The translations under genes were made by a program, and so were the position numbers. Below the pieces are notes generated by a model, which did not search any database, was not told the origin of the DNA, and saw only the letters and a program-made list of their open reading frames with translations. A DNA stretch of 34,438 nt from an uncultured Rhodospirillales bacterium (lineage in GTDB: Bacteria; Pseudomonadota; Alphaproteobacteria; Acetobacterales; Acetobacteraceae), in NCBI GenBank assembly GCA_903927465.1, contig CAIYMY010000198.1, positions 1-34,438 on the forward strand, given 5' to 3'. The first letter of the stretch is position 1. Every line of letters starts with the position of its first letter. Shown here piece by piece: positions 24,944-34,386 of this stretch.

Positions 24944-26305
24944 ATGGCTTATGATTTTGATCTTTTCGTAATTGGTGGCGGTTCGGGTGGGGTGCGCTCC
25001 GCGCGTATTGCCGCCGGCCATGGGGCGCGGGTGGGTGTTGCTGAAGAACGCTTCTGGGGCGGCACTTGTGTGAATGTCGGCTGCGTGCCGAAGAAGATCA
25101 TGGTGAATGCGGCTGAATATGGCGCCTGGGCGGAAGATGCGGCGGCTTTCGGGTGGTCGTTTGAAAATCACGGGCATGATTGGGCGAAGCTGGCGGCGGC
25201 ACGAGACGCCGAAATGGCGCGGCTTTCGGGGATTTATGGCCGCTTGCTGGGCAATGCAGGTGTGACTTCCTTCGATGCGCGCGCCACCTTCCTGGATGCG
25301 CATACGCTTGATGTTGGCGGTAAGCGCGTGACGGCAGAGCGCATCATCATCGCAGTCGGCGGTGTCGCGACGCGGCTTGATATTCCAGGCGCTGAGCTTG
25401 GGCTGATTTCCGATGATATCTTCATGCTGAAGGCGTTGCCCAAGCGCGTTGCGGTACTCGGCGCGGGCTATATCGCAGTGGAATTCGCCTGCATCCTGAA
25501 GGGGCTTGGGGCGGAGGTGGCGCTTGTGCATCGCGCGCCCCTGCCGCTGCGTGGCTTTGATGAGGATATTCGCAGCGCCGCCGCGGAAGCGCTGGTGGCG
25601 CAGGGCATTACCTGCCGCGCCGGCGTCAGCCCCACGCGCATCGAAGCGCAAGGTGAGGCGCGGTTGCTGCATCTTTCCGATGGCAGCGCGACGGCATTCG
25701 ATGCGGTTTTTTTCTGCACGGGCCGCTCGCCCGCCACAAAGGGATTGGGGCTGGAAAAGGCAGGCGTCGCGTTCAATGCTGCTGGCGCCATTGTGGTGAA
25801 TGATGATCACACCACCAACCAGCCGCATATCTTCGCCATTGGCGATGTGCTGGACCGGGTGAACCTGACGCCGATGGCCACTGCCGTGGGGCATGCTTTG
25901 GCCGATACGCTGTTCGGCAATAATCAGCGCCGTGTGAGTTATGAAAATGTGCCGACAGCGGTTTTCATGAACCCGCCCATCGGCACGGTGGGCATCACCG
26001 AAGAAGAAGCCGCCAAGCGCGGTCCCGCTGATATCTACGTCACGCGCTTCATCCCCATGCGCCATACCATCAGCAAGCGCGAGGGCCGCAAGACGCTCAT
26101 GAAGCTCGTGGTCTGCCAACGTACGCAAAAAATCCTCGGCGCGCATATGATCGGCGAAGATGCTGGTGAGATGATGCAAGGCATCGGCATTGCCGTGGTG
26201 ATGGGCGCGACCAAGCAGGATTTTGATCGCACCATTGGCATACATCCAACGGCGGCTGAGGAATTCGTCACACTCCGCACCCGCACGCGCGTGGTGGGCG
26301 CGTGA
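24944..26305 (+). CDS. gor: Glutathione-disulfide reductase
   Basis: A 453-residue FAD-dependent pyridine nucleotide-disulfide oxidoreductase. The FAD site is DLFVIGGGSGGVRSARIA (6-23) and the redox-active pair is Cys42/Cys47 in GGTCVNVGCVPKK. The NAD(P)H site is AVLGAGYIAVEFACILKGLG, and the arginine-bearing HRAPLPLRGFDEDIR downstream of it is typical of glutathione reductase. The second FAD motif is HIFAIGDVLD, and the His-Glu base is in IGIHPTAAEEFVTLR. It keeps glutathione reduced with NADPH. ATG 24944 is preceded by TTGAGG; a TTG at 24920 in frame would add eight residues and is less likely. It overlaps the next MFS gene (TGATG), and formaldehyde dehydrogenase follows, so a thiol-stress setting is sensible. 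Confidence 0.93.
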   Translation: MAYDFDLFVIGGGSGGVRSARIAAGHGARVGVAEERFWGGTCVNVGCVPKKIMVNAAEYGAWAEDAAAFGWSFENHGHDWAKLAAARDAEMARLSGIYGRLLGNAGVTSFDARATFLDAHTLDVGGKRVTAERIIIAVGGVATRLDIPGAELGLISDDIFMLKALPKRVAVLGAGYIAVEFACILKGLGAEVALVHRAPLPLRGFDEDIRSAAAEALVAQGITCRAGVSPTRIEAQGEARLLHLSDGSATAFDAVFFCTGRSPATKGLGLEKAGVAFNAAGAIVVNDDHTTNQPHIFAIGDVLDRVNLTPMATAVGHALADTLFGNNQRRVSYENVPTAVFMNPPIGTVGITEEEAAKRGPADIYVTRFIPMRHTISKREGRKTLMKLVVCQRTQKILGAHMIGEDAGEMMQGIGIAVVMGATKQDFDRTIGIHPTAAEEFVTLRTRTRVVGA

Positions 26306-27525
26306 TGCAGCCGGCGCAGCGCCTGATCATCGGCTTCGCCTCGGCGGGGCATTTCCTGCATCATGTGCTGACGGGGCTTTTCCTGACGCTGGCCGTGATT
26401 TTGGAAGGCGTCTGGCAAAGACCCTATGCGGAAATCATTGCGCTTTGGACGCTCGGTGCGGCAATGATTGGCGTTGGCGCACCGCTGGCCGGTTGGCTCG
26501 CGGATCGCTTCGGCCATGCGCGCATGATGACGGTGTTTTTCCTGGGTATCGGGCTTGCTTCCATCATCGCCGGCTTTGTTGCCGATAGTGCTGAGATGGG
26601 GCTCGCACTCGCGCTTCTGGGTGGCTTTGGCGCGATTTATCATCCGGTTGCACTCGCCTGGGTTTCCATGACCGCGCAGCCCGATGCGCGCGGGCGACTG
26701 ATGGGTATTCTGGGCATTGCGGGCAGCATCGGCGTTGCCTGCGCAGCCGTGATTGCCGGTGGCCTGGCGGAGGTTGCCGGTTGGCGCATGGCGATGATCC
26801 TGCCCGGTATTGTCACCATCATTGCGGGCTTAGCGCTGCTATTCTGCCTGCTCACTGGTCGTGTTGCCGCCAGCAATCACCAGCCAGGTCAGGAAGCTGC
26901 GCAGGCTGCGGCGGCAGAGGCCGCGCGCATTCCCTGGGGCGTGCTGATCGTGCTCGCCATCACCTTCATGCTCGGCTCCATTGCCTATACCGCCTATTCC
27001 ACTGCGCTGCCAAAATGGCTGAGCGACATGCTGCTGCTTGATTCCGCCCGGCCAGCGCAGCTTGGCCTGATTGTGGGTGCTGTCATGTTGATGGGTAGTG
27101 TGGGGCAATTGATTGGCGGGCGGCTCGCGGATCAGATGCCGATGAAGACGCTTTATGTCGCGACCTTCGTGGTGAAACTGCCGCTCATGCTCCTGGCGGC
27201 CTGGTTTGGCGGCGTTTGGGTACTGCTGATTGCTGTGTTCATCGGCTTCATGTTCGATTTCTCGGCACCAGTCGAAAACCTGCTGCTGGCGCGCTATTCA
27301 TCGGGCAAGCGGCGCGGCCTGGCCTTTGGGCTGAAATTCGCCATGGGTTTTGTCGCGGCCCCGCTGGGGGTGAACCTTGTTGCATGGGCCTATGGCGATG
27401 CTGCGGGCGGCGCGCCGGCGCTATTCCTGACCCTGGCTGTTCTTGGGCTTGTCATGCTGGCCGCTGCCATGGCTTTGCCGCGTGAAGCGGGCGCGCGCAC
27501 GGCACCGCGGGCTGTGCCGGCATAA
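26305..27525 (+). CDS. MFS transporter, 12 helices
   Basis: A 406-residue major facilitator carrier. Helix 2 and the following loop show the MFS signature GWLADRFGHARMM, repeated in the second half as GGRLADQMPMKT. The central loop after helix 6 is charged and Ala-rich (NHQPGQEAAQAAAAEAARIP). Conserved GFGAIYHPVALAWVS resembles the Fsr/CynX-like branch (fosmidomycin-resistance type), seen from memory. Its ATG overlaps the gor stop (26303-26307); the GTG three bases earlier would add one Met. The C-terminus is Arg/Ala-rich and cytosolic. The substrate is not known; efflux of a toxic aldehyde adduct or uptake of the substrate for the upstream dehydrogenase are both possible. Confidence 0.9.
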   Translation: MQPAQRLIIGFASAGHFLHHVLTGLFLTLAVILEGVWQRPYAEIIALWTLGAAMIGVGAPLAGWLADRFGHARMMTVFFLGIGLASIIAGFVADSAEMGLALALLGGFGAIYHPVALAWVSMTAQPDARGRLMGILGIAGSIGVACAAVIAGGLAEVAGWRMAMILPGIVTIIAGLALLFCLLTGRVAASNHQPGQEAAQAAAAEAARIPWGVLIVLAITFMLGSIAYTAYSTALPKWLSDMLLLDSARPAQLGLIVGAVMLMGSVGQLIGGRLADQMPMKTLYVATFVVKLPLMLLAAWFGGVWVLLIAVFIGFMFDFSAPVENLLLARYSSGKRRGLAFGLKFAMGFVAAPLGVNLVAWAYGDAAGGAPALFLTLAVLGLVMLAAAMALPREAGARTAPRAVPA

Positions 27526-27589
27526 GGCTTCCACCGCATCGCCAAGCGGTGCAGGATACGCCCTCGAAAGCATTTAGGGATACCGCCCG

Positions 27590-28714
27590 ATGAAAACGCG
27601 CGCCGCCGTGGCTGGGCAAGCGAAACAGCCACTCACCATTGAAACTGTGGATTTGGATGGCCCCAAAGCCGGCGAAGTGCTGGTCGAAATCATGGCAACT
27701 GGCGTTTGCCATACGGATTCCTACACGCTGGACGGGCTGGATTCTGAGGGGCTTTTCCCCGCCATCCTAGGACATGAAGGTGCCGGCATTGTGCGCGAAA
27801 TCGGCGCGGGCGTCACCAGCGTGAAGCCCGGGGATCATGTGATTCCGCTCTACACGCCGGAATGCCGCGCCTGCAAAACCTGCCTCAGTCAGCGCAGCAA
27901 TCTTTGCACGTCCATTCGCGGCACCCAGGGCAAGGGTGTCATGCCCGATGGTAGTAGCCGCTTCAGTTGTGAAGGTGCTGCATCTGGCAAACCGCTTTTC
28001 CATTACATGGGCTGCAGCACTTTCTCGAATTTCACCGTGCTGCCGGAGATTGCGGTTGCGAAAGTGCGCGAAGACGCGCCCTTCGACAAAATTTGCTACA
28101 TTGGCTGCGGAGTCACCACCGGCATCGGCGCGGTGATCTATACGGCCAAGGTCTGGCCTGGCGCCAATGTGGTTGTCTTTGGCCTAGGCGGTATTGGCCT
28201 GAATGTCATCCAGGGTGCGCGTATGGTGGGGGCCGACAAGATCATCGGCGTTGACATCAACCCCGCCAAACAGGCCATGGCGCGCAAATTCGGCATGACG
28301 CATTTCATCAACCCGAATGAGATCGGCACCGATAAGGTGGTGCAGGCCATCACTGATTTGACTGGCGGTGGCGCCGATTTCTCCTTCGATTGCACCGGCA
28401 ATGTCGCGGTGATGCGCCAGGCGCTGGAATGCTGCCATCGCGGCTGGGGTGAGAGCATCATCATCGGCGTCGCACCCTCAGGCGCTGAAATCGCCACGCG
28501 GCCCTTTCAATTAGTCACTGGCCGCGTCTGGAAAGGTTCCGCCTTTGGCGGCGCGCGCGGGCGCACCGATGTGCCGAAGATTGTGGATTGGTACATGGAA
28601 GGGAAGATCAATATTGACGACCTGATCACCCACACCATGCCGCTTGAGAAAATCAACGACGCCTTCGATTTGATGCATGAAGGCAAGTCCATTCGATCAG
28701 TGGTGGTGTTTTAG
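27590..28714 (+). CDS. frmA: S-(hydroxymethyl)glutathione dehydrogenase / class III alcohol dehydrogenase
   Basis: A 374-residue zinc-dependent medium-chain dehydrogenase of class III. It has the catalytic zinc region [12 protein letters not shown] and [12 protein letters not shown], the four structural cysteines in [30 protein letters not shown], and the coenzyme-binding [17 protein letters not shown] with [16 protein letters not shown]. The [15 protein letters not shown] block and the [12 protein letters not shown] and C-terminal SIRSVVVF blocks are typical of FrmA/AdhC. It oxidises the glutathione adduct of formaldehyde to S-formylglutathione with NAD. It lies 64 bp after the MFS gene with a 6-bp hairpin (27532-27551) between them, so it may be partly independent. 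The partner FrmB esterase is not in the window. Confidence 0.95.
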   Translation: MKTRAAVAGQAKQPLTIETVDLDGPKAGEVLVEIMATGVCHTDSYTLDGLDSEGLFPAILGHEGAGIVREIGAGVTSVKPGDHVIPLYTPECRACKTCLSQRSNLCTSIRGTQGKGVMPDGSSRFSCEGAASGKPLFHYMGCSTFSNFTVLPEIAVAKVREDAPFDKICYIGCGVTTGIGAVIYTAKVWPGANVVVFGLGGIGLNVIQGARMVGADKIIGVDINPAKQAMARKFGMTHFINPNEIGTDKVVQAITDLTGGGADFSFDCTGNVAVMRQALECCHRGWGESIIIGVAPSGAEIATRPFQLVTGRVWKGSAFGGARGRTDVPKIVDWYMEGKINIDDLITHTMPLEKINDAFDLMHEGKSIRSVVVF

Positions 28715-28723
28715 AAAAGCACT

Positions 28724-29887
28724 TCAAGCACCATTCACCATGCTCTCAAAATCCCGAAACAGGCTGATCGCCTCCGGGTCGAAAAAGGGCAGGATTTGGC
28801 TCAGGAAAATCCCTGCCGTGCCGCGGCCATGGTCAATCCAATAGAAGGTATTGCCAAGCCCGGCCCAGGCGAGCCCACCGGCGGACCGCCCCTGCGGTGA
28901 TGGGCGCCGGTTCACCAAAAAGGTCAGCCCCCAGCCATTCGCCGTGCCGGGGAAGAAATCCGCATCGCGCGTGGCGCTGGGCACCGCGGAAATCATCGGG
29001 CGCACCGAAAGTGGCGCAATCTGGTCGCGCGCCATCTCGGCCACGGTCTCCGGCTTCAGCAGCCTGATCTTGCCGTGCTTGCCGCCATTCAAAATCATGC
29101 GCGCGAAAGCCAAATAGTCCCACGCGGTGCCGTAAAGCCCGCCGCCACCCGTTTCAAACTCCGGCTCCTGCGGCACTTCGAAGGGAATGACGGAAAGCGC
29201 GCCATCCGCGCCGCGCCCATGCATGGCGGCTAAGCGCGCCCTTTGATCCGGGCGCAGCTTGAAGGATGTATCAACCATGCCGAGCGGCTCGAAAATCACC
29301 CGCGCCAGATGCGCGCCAAGCGTCTCGCCCGTCGCGGCTTCAATCATCTTGCCGGCCCAATCTATGCCGATCCCATAACTCCAATCCTCGCCAGGGTCGA
29401 AGAGTAGGGGCAGGGCAAGTGCTGCATTGCGGCAGGTGCCAACCGCAGGCGTGCCGGTCGCCTTGCGGAAGCGCGCGATATCCGCGCTCCACATGTCATA
29501 GGCATAGCCCGAGGTATGGGTCAGCAAATGCCGTAGCGTGATGGGGCGCTTCGCCGGGCGAAGCTTGGGCTGGCCCGCCTCATCAAAGCCTTCCAGCACG
29601 CCAAGCGCGCCGATCCCTGGCACCAGGGAGTTTGCCGGCGCATCAAGGGAAAGCTTGCCCGCTTCCACCAGCATCATGGCCGCCGCCCCAGTGATGGCCT
29701 TGGTCATGGAGGCAATCCAGAACACCGCATCAGGCTGCATCGGTTCGGCACTTCCCACGGCCCGGCTGCCAAAACCCGCATCCCAGCTACCCCCATGCCG
29801 GTCACCCAAAGCCAGCACCAGGCCGGGAATGGCCCCCGCCTGCACGGCCTTTTGCATCCGAATTGCGATATCTTGCTGCCTATCCAT
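28724..29887 (-). CDS. Serine beta-lactamase-like hydrolase (class C/EstB type)
   Basis: A 387-residue beta-lactamase/transpeptidase-fold protein. The active-site S-x-x-K is Ser60-Met-Thr-Lys63 (WIASMTKAITG), and the second motif Tyr is in EDWSYGIGIDWAG (Tyr171). A late GGGLYGTAWDYL segment fits the esterase branch. No signal peptide is visible, which argues for a cytosolic esterase or peptidase rather than an exported beta-lactamase. Further upstream starts exist (29908, 29944); MDRQQDIAIRMQKAV at 29887 gives the family's natural start, with AAGGAA about 11 nt upstream. It is convergent with frmA and divergent from the DAHP synthase gene. Substrate unknown. Confidence 0.88.
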   Translation of the reverse strand: MDRQQDIAIRMQKAVQAGAIPGLVLALGDRHGGSWDAGFGSRAVGSAEPMQPDAVFWIASMTKAITGAAAMMLVEAGKLSLDAPANSLVPGIGALGVLEGFDEAGQPKLRPAKRPITLRHLLTHTSGYAYDMWSADIARFRKATGTPAVGTCRNAALALPLLFDPGEDWSYGIGIDWAGKMIEAATGETLGAHLARVIFEPLGMVDTSFKLRPDQRARLAAMHGRGADGALSVIPFEVPQEPEFETGGGGLYGTAWDYLAFARMILNGGKHGKIRLLKPETVAEMARDQIAPLSVRPMISAVPSATRDADFFPGTANGWGLTFLVNRRPSPQGRSAGGLAWAGLGNTFYWIDHGRGTAGIFLSQILPFFDPEAISLFRDFESMVNGA

Positions 29888-29992
29888 GCCCGCTGCTTTC
29901 CTTGCCATTCTGCCGCGCTGCCCGCCTGCTCTTCCCCTAAGCACGGGCTCGTGTTTATTGTGCCCGGTCTTGTTTCAAGGAGATAGGCGGAA

Positions 29993-31372
29993 ATGACTGC
30001 GCGGGGCTGGAGCCCGGAATCATGGCGGAACATGCCGATCAGGCAGGTGCCGGAATATCCCGACCAGGCGGCTTTGGCCGCAATGGAAGCCAAGATCGCG
30101 CGATTTCCCCCGCTCGTTTTTGCCGGTGAGGCGCGGCGCCTCAAGGCTTCCTTGGCGCGTGCCGGGGATGGCCAAGCCTTTGTGCTGCAAGGCGGCGATT
30201 GCGCCGAAAGCTTTGGTGATTTCACGGCGAATATCATCCGCGATACCTTTCGCGTGCTGCTGCAAATGGCCGTGGTGCTGACCTTTGGTGGCGCCCTGCC
30301 AGTGGTGAAGCTTGGCCGCATGGCTGGGCAATTCGCCAAGCCGCGATCTTCCGATAATGAAACGCTTGCTGGCGTGACGCTGCCTTCCTATCGCGGCGAT
30401 ATCATCAATGGGCCGGATTTCAGCCCTGCGGCGCGTATTCCCGATCCGTCGCGGATGGAATTCGCCTATATGCAATCGGCTGGTACGCTCAATCTGCTGC
30501 GCGCCTTCTCCACTGGCGGCTATGCGGATCTGCATCAGGTCCATCGCTGGAATCTTGGCTTTGTCGAAAGAAGCCCGCTGGCGGAACGCTATGCGGATTT
30601 GGCGACGCGGATTGATCAGACGCTATCCTTCATGCAGGCCTGCGGCATGTCAGACCTGCCGCAAGTGCGGGAGACGGAATTCTACACCAGCCATGAGAGC
30701 CTGTTGCTGCCTTATGAACAGTCCATGACGCGCGTCGATTCCACCTCCGGCGATTGGTATGCCTGTTCGGCGCATTTCTTGTGGATTGGGGACCGTACGC
30801 GCCAGCCGGAAGGTGCGCATGTGGAATTCCTGCGCGGTGTCAGAAACCCCATCGGCATGAAGGTCGGCCCCAGCATGGATGCGGATGAATTGGTGCGGCT
30901 GACCGAAATTCTGAACCCGACCAATGAAAAGGGGCGGCTCACGCTGATCTCCCGCATGGGTGCCGATAAGGTGGAAGCGAAATTGGCTCCGCTGGTCCGT
31001 GCCGTGACGCGCGCGGGGCGCAATGTGGTTTGGATTTGCGATCCGATGCACGGCAATACCACCACCGTCGCCGGCTATAAGACCCGGCCTTTTGATTCTA
31101 TCATTTCCGAAGTACGCGGCTTTTTTGATGTGCATGAAGCGGAAGGCAGCTTCGCCGGCGGCGTGCATGTGGAAATGACCGGCAGTGACGTCACCGAATG
31201 CCTGGGCGGTGCCCATAAGCTTTCGGAGACCGATCTTTCGGCCAATTACGCGACCTCCTGCGATCCCAGGCTCAATGCCGAACAATCGCTGGAACTCGCC
31301 TTCCTGATTGCCGAGGAATTGAAGGCGCGGCGCGTGGCCGGCCTGACCGCACCGGCCCAGGCAGCGCAGTGA
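29993..31372 (+). CDS. Class II (plant-type) 3-deoxy-7-phosphoheptulonate synthase
   Basis: A 459-residue class II DAHP synthase, the first step of the shikimate pathway (PEP plus erythrose-4-phosphate). Class II marks are [14 protein letters not shown], the metal cysteine in [12 protein letters not shown] (Cys70), [27 protein letters not shown], and the remaining metal ligands in CDPMHGNT (His), [18 protein letters not shown] (Glu) and [16 protein letters not shown] (Asp). It has the shorter N-terminus seen in most bacterial members. The ATG has a strong ribosome-binding site, AAGGAGAT. Its stop overlaps the GTG of the nicotinate phosphoribosyltransferase gene, which is an unusual pairing of aromatic and NAD genes. 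Confidence 0.95.
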   Translation: MTARGWSPESWRNMPIRQVPEYPDQAALAAMEAKIARFPPLVFAGEARRLKASLARAGDGQAFVLQGGDCAESFGDFTANIIRDTFRVLLQMAVVLTFGGALPVVKLGRMAGQFAKPRSSDNETLAGVTLPSYRGDIINGPDFSPAARIPDPSRMEFAYMQSAGTLNLLRAFSTGGYADLHQVHRWNLGFVERSPLAERYADLATRIDQTLSFMQACGMSDLPQVRETEFYTSHESLLLPYEQSMTRVDSTSGDWYACSAHFLWIGDRTRQPEGAHVEFLRGVRNPIGMKVGPSMDADELVRLTEILNPTNEKGRLTLISRMGADKVEAKLAPLVRAVTRAGRNVVWICDPMHGNTTTVAGYKTRPFDSIISEVRGFFDVHEAEGSFAGGVHVEMTGSDVTECLGGAHKLSETDLSANYATSCDPRLNAEQSLELAFLIAEELKARRVAGLTAPAQAAQ

Positions 31373-32586
31373 ACGCGCCCTGCAGCCGGGAGGGAACAAC
31401 CCTTCCGGCGGCATCCGATGTGACGGATGCGGTGATTTCCGCCCGCGCCGATAGCTATTTCAACCGCACCAAGGCCGTGGTGCAGCGCTTTGGCGACACC
31501 AAAGTCACCTATGCGGTGTTTCTGCGTCGCCCGGTGATTTCAGCGCCTCGGCTGATGCTTGATTGGCTGAAGGCGGTCGCGGCGTCTCGCGGCACCGCGT
31601 TCCAGATCGAAGTGATGCATGAAGAAGGCCAATGGGTCGGCGCGGGCGATCCCTTGCTTTATGTCAGCGGTTCCTTTGTGCAGCTGGTAGATCTGGAAAC
31701 CATGCTGCTGCAAAAGCTCGGCGCGGCCTGTGTTGCAGCGCATAACGCCTATCAGATGTGTGTTGAATTGCCGCAAACCGCTTTCCTGGCGATGGAAGCG
31801 CGCCACTGCGCCGGGGCGGAAATGCAGGACATGATGGCCTATGCCGCTTCTGTCGGCAGCCGCGCCGCGCAGGCGGAAGGCGCCAAGGGCTTCATCGGCA
31901 ATGCCAATGACGCGACCGCCCATTGGTTCGGCGCGCCGCGCGGCTATGGCACCATGCCGCATGCGCTGATCGGCTATGCCGGCAGCACGGTGCGCGCGGC
32001 CGAGATGTTCCACGAAACCTTCCCGGATGAAAACCTGACGGTGCTGGTGGATTACTTCGGCCGGGAAGTGACCGATGGCCTGGCCGTGGCGCGCCGCTTC
32101 ACGGAATTGGCCGCGGCCGGGCGGCTTGCCATGCGGCTAGATACCCATGGCGGGCGCTTCCTTGAGGGGTTGGACCCCGCCGAAAGCTACGCCGTGCTGG
32201 AACGCCATGCCCCCCAGGCGACCCGCCGCTACCGGAGTGAGACGGAATTGCGCCACCTGACCGGCACCGGCGTTTCCGCCGCCGCCATCTGGCGCATGCG
32301 CGAAGCCTTGGACGAGGCCGGCTTCCCACGGGTGAGGATTGTCGCATCCTCGGGCTTCGGGGTCAGCAAATGCCGTGTCATGGCCGAAGCGCGCGCGCCC
32401 ATTGATGTGGTGGGCACGGGCAGCTTCATCCCCAATACCTGGTCCGAAACCTACGCCACGGCGGATATCGTTGCCTATGATGGCGTGCCGCGCGTGAAAA
32501 TTGGCCGCGAGTTCCTGTTGAAAGCATTTTCAAGCCAAGTGGACACACTCGGCGGCTCGGAAAATGCGGTCAAGAACCAAGTTTAG
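31369..32586 (+). CDS. pncB: Nicotinate phosphoribosyltransferase
   Basis: A 405-residue protein of the nicotinate phosphoribosyltransferase family, which turns nicotinate and PRPP into nicotinate mononucleotide in NAD salvage. Visible blocks are [16 protein letters not shown] near the N-terminus, [72 protein letters not shown] and the phosphate-binding [13 protein letters not shown]. It is slightly shorter than the classic E. coli PncB and resembles the bacterial/archaeal short type. GTG 31369 overlaps the upstream stop as GTGA, so translation is coupled to the DAHP synthase. NAD synthetase follows after 135 bp, supporting an NAD role. Confidence 0.9.
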   Translation: MNAPCSREGTTLPAASDVTDAVISARADSYFNRTKAVVQRFGDTKVTYAVFLRRPVISAPRLMLDWLKAVAASRGTAFQIEVMHEEGQWVGAGDPLLYVSGSFVQLVDLETMLLQKLGAACVAAHNAYQMCVELPQTAFLAMEARHCAGAEMQDMMAYAASVGSRAAQAEGAKGFIGNANDATAHWFGAPRGYGTMPHALIGYAGSTVRAAEMFHETFPDENLTVLVDYFGREVTDGLAVARRFTELAAAGRLAMRLDTHGGRFLEGLDPAESYAVLERHAPQATRRYRSETELRHLTGTGVSAAAIWRMREALDEAGFPRVRIVASSGFGVSKCRVMAEARAPIDVVGTGSFIPNTWSETYATADIVAYDGVPRVKIGREFLLKAFSSQVDTLGGSENAVKNQV

Positions 32587-32721
32587 GGCATGCCCGGTGA
32601 GCGAAGGCGAACCGGATTTGCTCTAAAAGTGGTGAGCGCCGCCGGCGCAATGGCGGGCAGGTTTAGTGCTGGCTCAAATCTGGTGATTTCACCCGCCAGA
32701 GAAAAGTTCTAGAAGACGCCC

Positions 32722-34386
32722 ATGGCCGAGACCCTGAAAATTGCCCTGGCACAACTCAACCCCCATGAGGGTGCGCTGATCGCTAATGCGGCGCTGATCC
32801 GAAAGGCCCGCGCGGAAGCCGCAAAGCTTGGCGCCGATCTTGTGGTGACGCCGGAATTCTCCATCGCCGGCTATCCGCCGGAAGATCTGGTGCGCAAGCC
32901 CGCCTTCATTACCGCCTGCGAAGCCGCCATTGCGGAACTGGCCGCCGAGACCGCTGATGGCGGCCCTGGCCTGGTGGTGGGCGGCCCCTGGCGCGAAGGC
33001 GAGAAGGTCTTCAACGCGCTATTCCTGCTGGAAGCCGGCCAGATCGCCGCGCGCCGTGCCAAGCATGAATTGCCGAATTACGGCGTGTTTGACGACAAGC
33101 GCGTTTTTGATGCCGGCCCCGCGCCTGGCCCCATTCCCTTTCGAGGCTTTCGCCTGGGGCTGATGATTTGTGAGGATTGGTGGTTCCCCGCCGTTGCCGA
33201 AACACTCAGTGAAACCGGCGCGGAAATCCTGATCGCCATCAATGGTTCGCCGTTTGAGGCGGAAAAACATCAGGCGCGGCTTGATCTGGCGGTATCGCGC
33301 TGCGTTGAAAACGGGCTTGGCTTTGTGTTTGTGAACCAAGTGGGCGGCCAGGATGAACTGGTGTTTGAAGGCGCATCCTTCGTGATGAATGCGGATCGTT
33401 CCCTGGCCCATGTGATGCCCATGTTCACTGAGGGGCTGCGCCTGACGGAATGGCGGCGTGATGGCGGGAAGCTGGTCTGCTTGCCTGGTGAAATCGCGCC
33501 TGCTTTGCCGCGGCTGGAACAGATTTACGGCGCCATGGTCCTGGGGCTCCGCGATTACGTGAACAAGAACCGTTTCCCCGGTGTGGTGCTGGGGCTATCT
33601 GGTGGCATTGATTCTGCGATTTCGGCTGCGGTGGCTGTGGATGCGCTGGGGGCGGACCGCGTGCGCGCGGTGATGATGCCATCGCCCTATACCAGCATTG
33701 AAAGCCTGGAAGATGCCGCCGAATGCGCGCAGCTTCTGGGCATTCGCTATGAGAATATCGGCATTGGCCCGGCGATGGAGGCTTTCGCGGGGATGTTGGC
33801 GCCAGCCTTCGGCAATCGCCCGCCCGATATCACGGAAGAAAATCTGCAATCGCGCATTCGTGGCGTGACGTTGATGGCGTTATCGAACAAGTTCGGCGAT
33901 ATGCTGCTGACCACGGGCAATAAAAGTGAAATGAGCACCGGCTATGCGACGATTTATGGCGACATGTGCGGTGGCTATTCCGTGCTGAAGGATGTGTACA
34001 AGACCACGGTATTTGCCTTGTGTTGGTGGCGAAACGAAAACCAATCGGCGATCGGCCTAGGCCCCAAGGGGATGGTGATGCCTGAACGCGTCATCACCAA
34101 GCCACCCAGCGCTGAATTGAAGCCGGATCAAAAGGATCAGGACAGCCTGCCGCCCTATGAAGTGCTGGACGCCATTCTGGAAGGCCTGGTGGAAGGCGAA
34201 AAATCCGTGGATGCGCTGGTAGCGGATGGGTTTGATCGCGCTTTGGTGCTGCGGGTTTGGCGGTTGTTGGATCGTGCTGAGTATAAGCGCCGACAAGCAC
34301 CGCCCGGCGTGAAGATCACGCCGCGCGCCTTTGGGCGGGATCGGCGCTATCCCATCACCAATGGCTTTACGGCACTGATTTCATGA
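32722..34386 (+). CDS. nadE: Glutamine-dependent NAD+ synthetase
   Basis: A 554-residue two-domain NadE. The N-terminal nitrilase-like glutaminase has the Glu45 (TPEFSIAGYPPEDL), Lys114 (AKHELPNYGVFDD) and Cys150 (LMICEDWW) triad. The C-terminal synthetase has the ATP P-loop LGLSGGIDSAISAAVAVDAL, MPSPYTSIESLEDA, LLTTGNKSEMSTGYATIYGD and a long terminal part with VITKPPSAELKPDQKDQDSL. It amidates nicotinate adenine dinucleotide to NAD with ammonia from glutamine. The ATG lacks a strong ribosome-binding site. Length is as expected for proteobacterial enzymes. The stop overlaps the next gene's ATG (ATGA at 34383-34386). Confidence 0.95.
   Translation: MAETLKIALAQLNPHEGALIANAALIRKARAEAAKLGADLVVTPEFSIAGYPPEDLVRKPAFITACEAAIAELAAETADGGPGLVVGGPWREGEKVFNALFLLEAGQIAARRAKHELPNYGVFDDKRVFDAGPAPGPIPFRGFRLGLMICEDWWFPAVAETLSETGAEILIAINGSPFEAEKHQARLDLAVSRCVENGLGFVFVNQVGGQDELVFEGASFVMNADRSLAHVMPMFTEGLRLTEWRRDGGKLVCLPGEIAPALPRLEQIYGAMVLGLRDYVNKNRFPGVVLGLSGGIDSAISAAVAVDALGADRVRAVMMPSPYTSIESLEDAAECAQLLGIRYENIGIGPAMEAFAGMLAPAFGNRPPDITEENLQSRIRGVTLMALSNKFGDMLLTTGNKSEMSTGYATIYGDMCGGYSVLKDVYKTTVFALCWWRNENQSAIGLGPKGMVMPERVITKPPSAELKPDQKDQDSLPPYEVLDAILEGLVEGEKSVDALVADGFDRALVLRVWRLLDRAEYKRRQAPPGVKITPRAFGRDRRYPITNGFTALIS

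Noticed and set aside
24755-26245. A 496-codon open frame on the minus strand opposite gor
   Set aside because: It is the mirror of a confidently identified gene in GC-rich DNA, is rich in His/Arg/Ala and shows no family motif.
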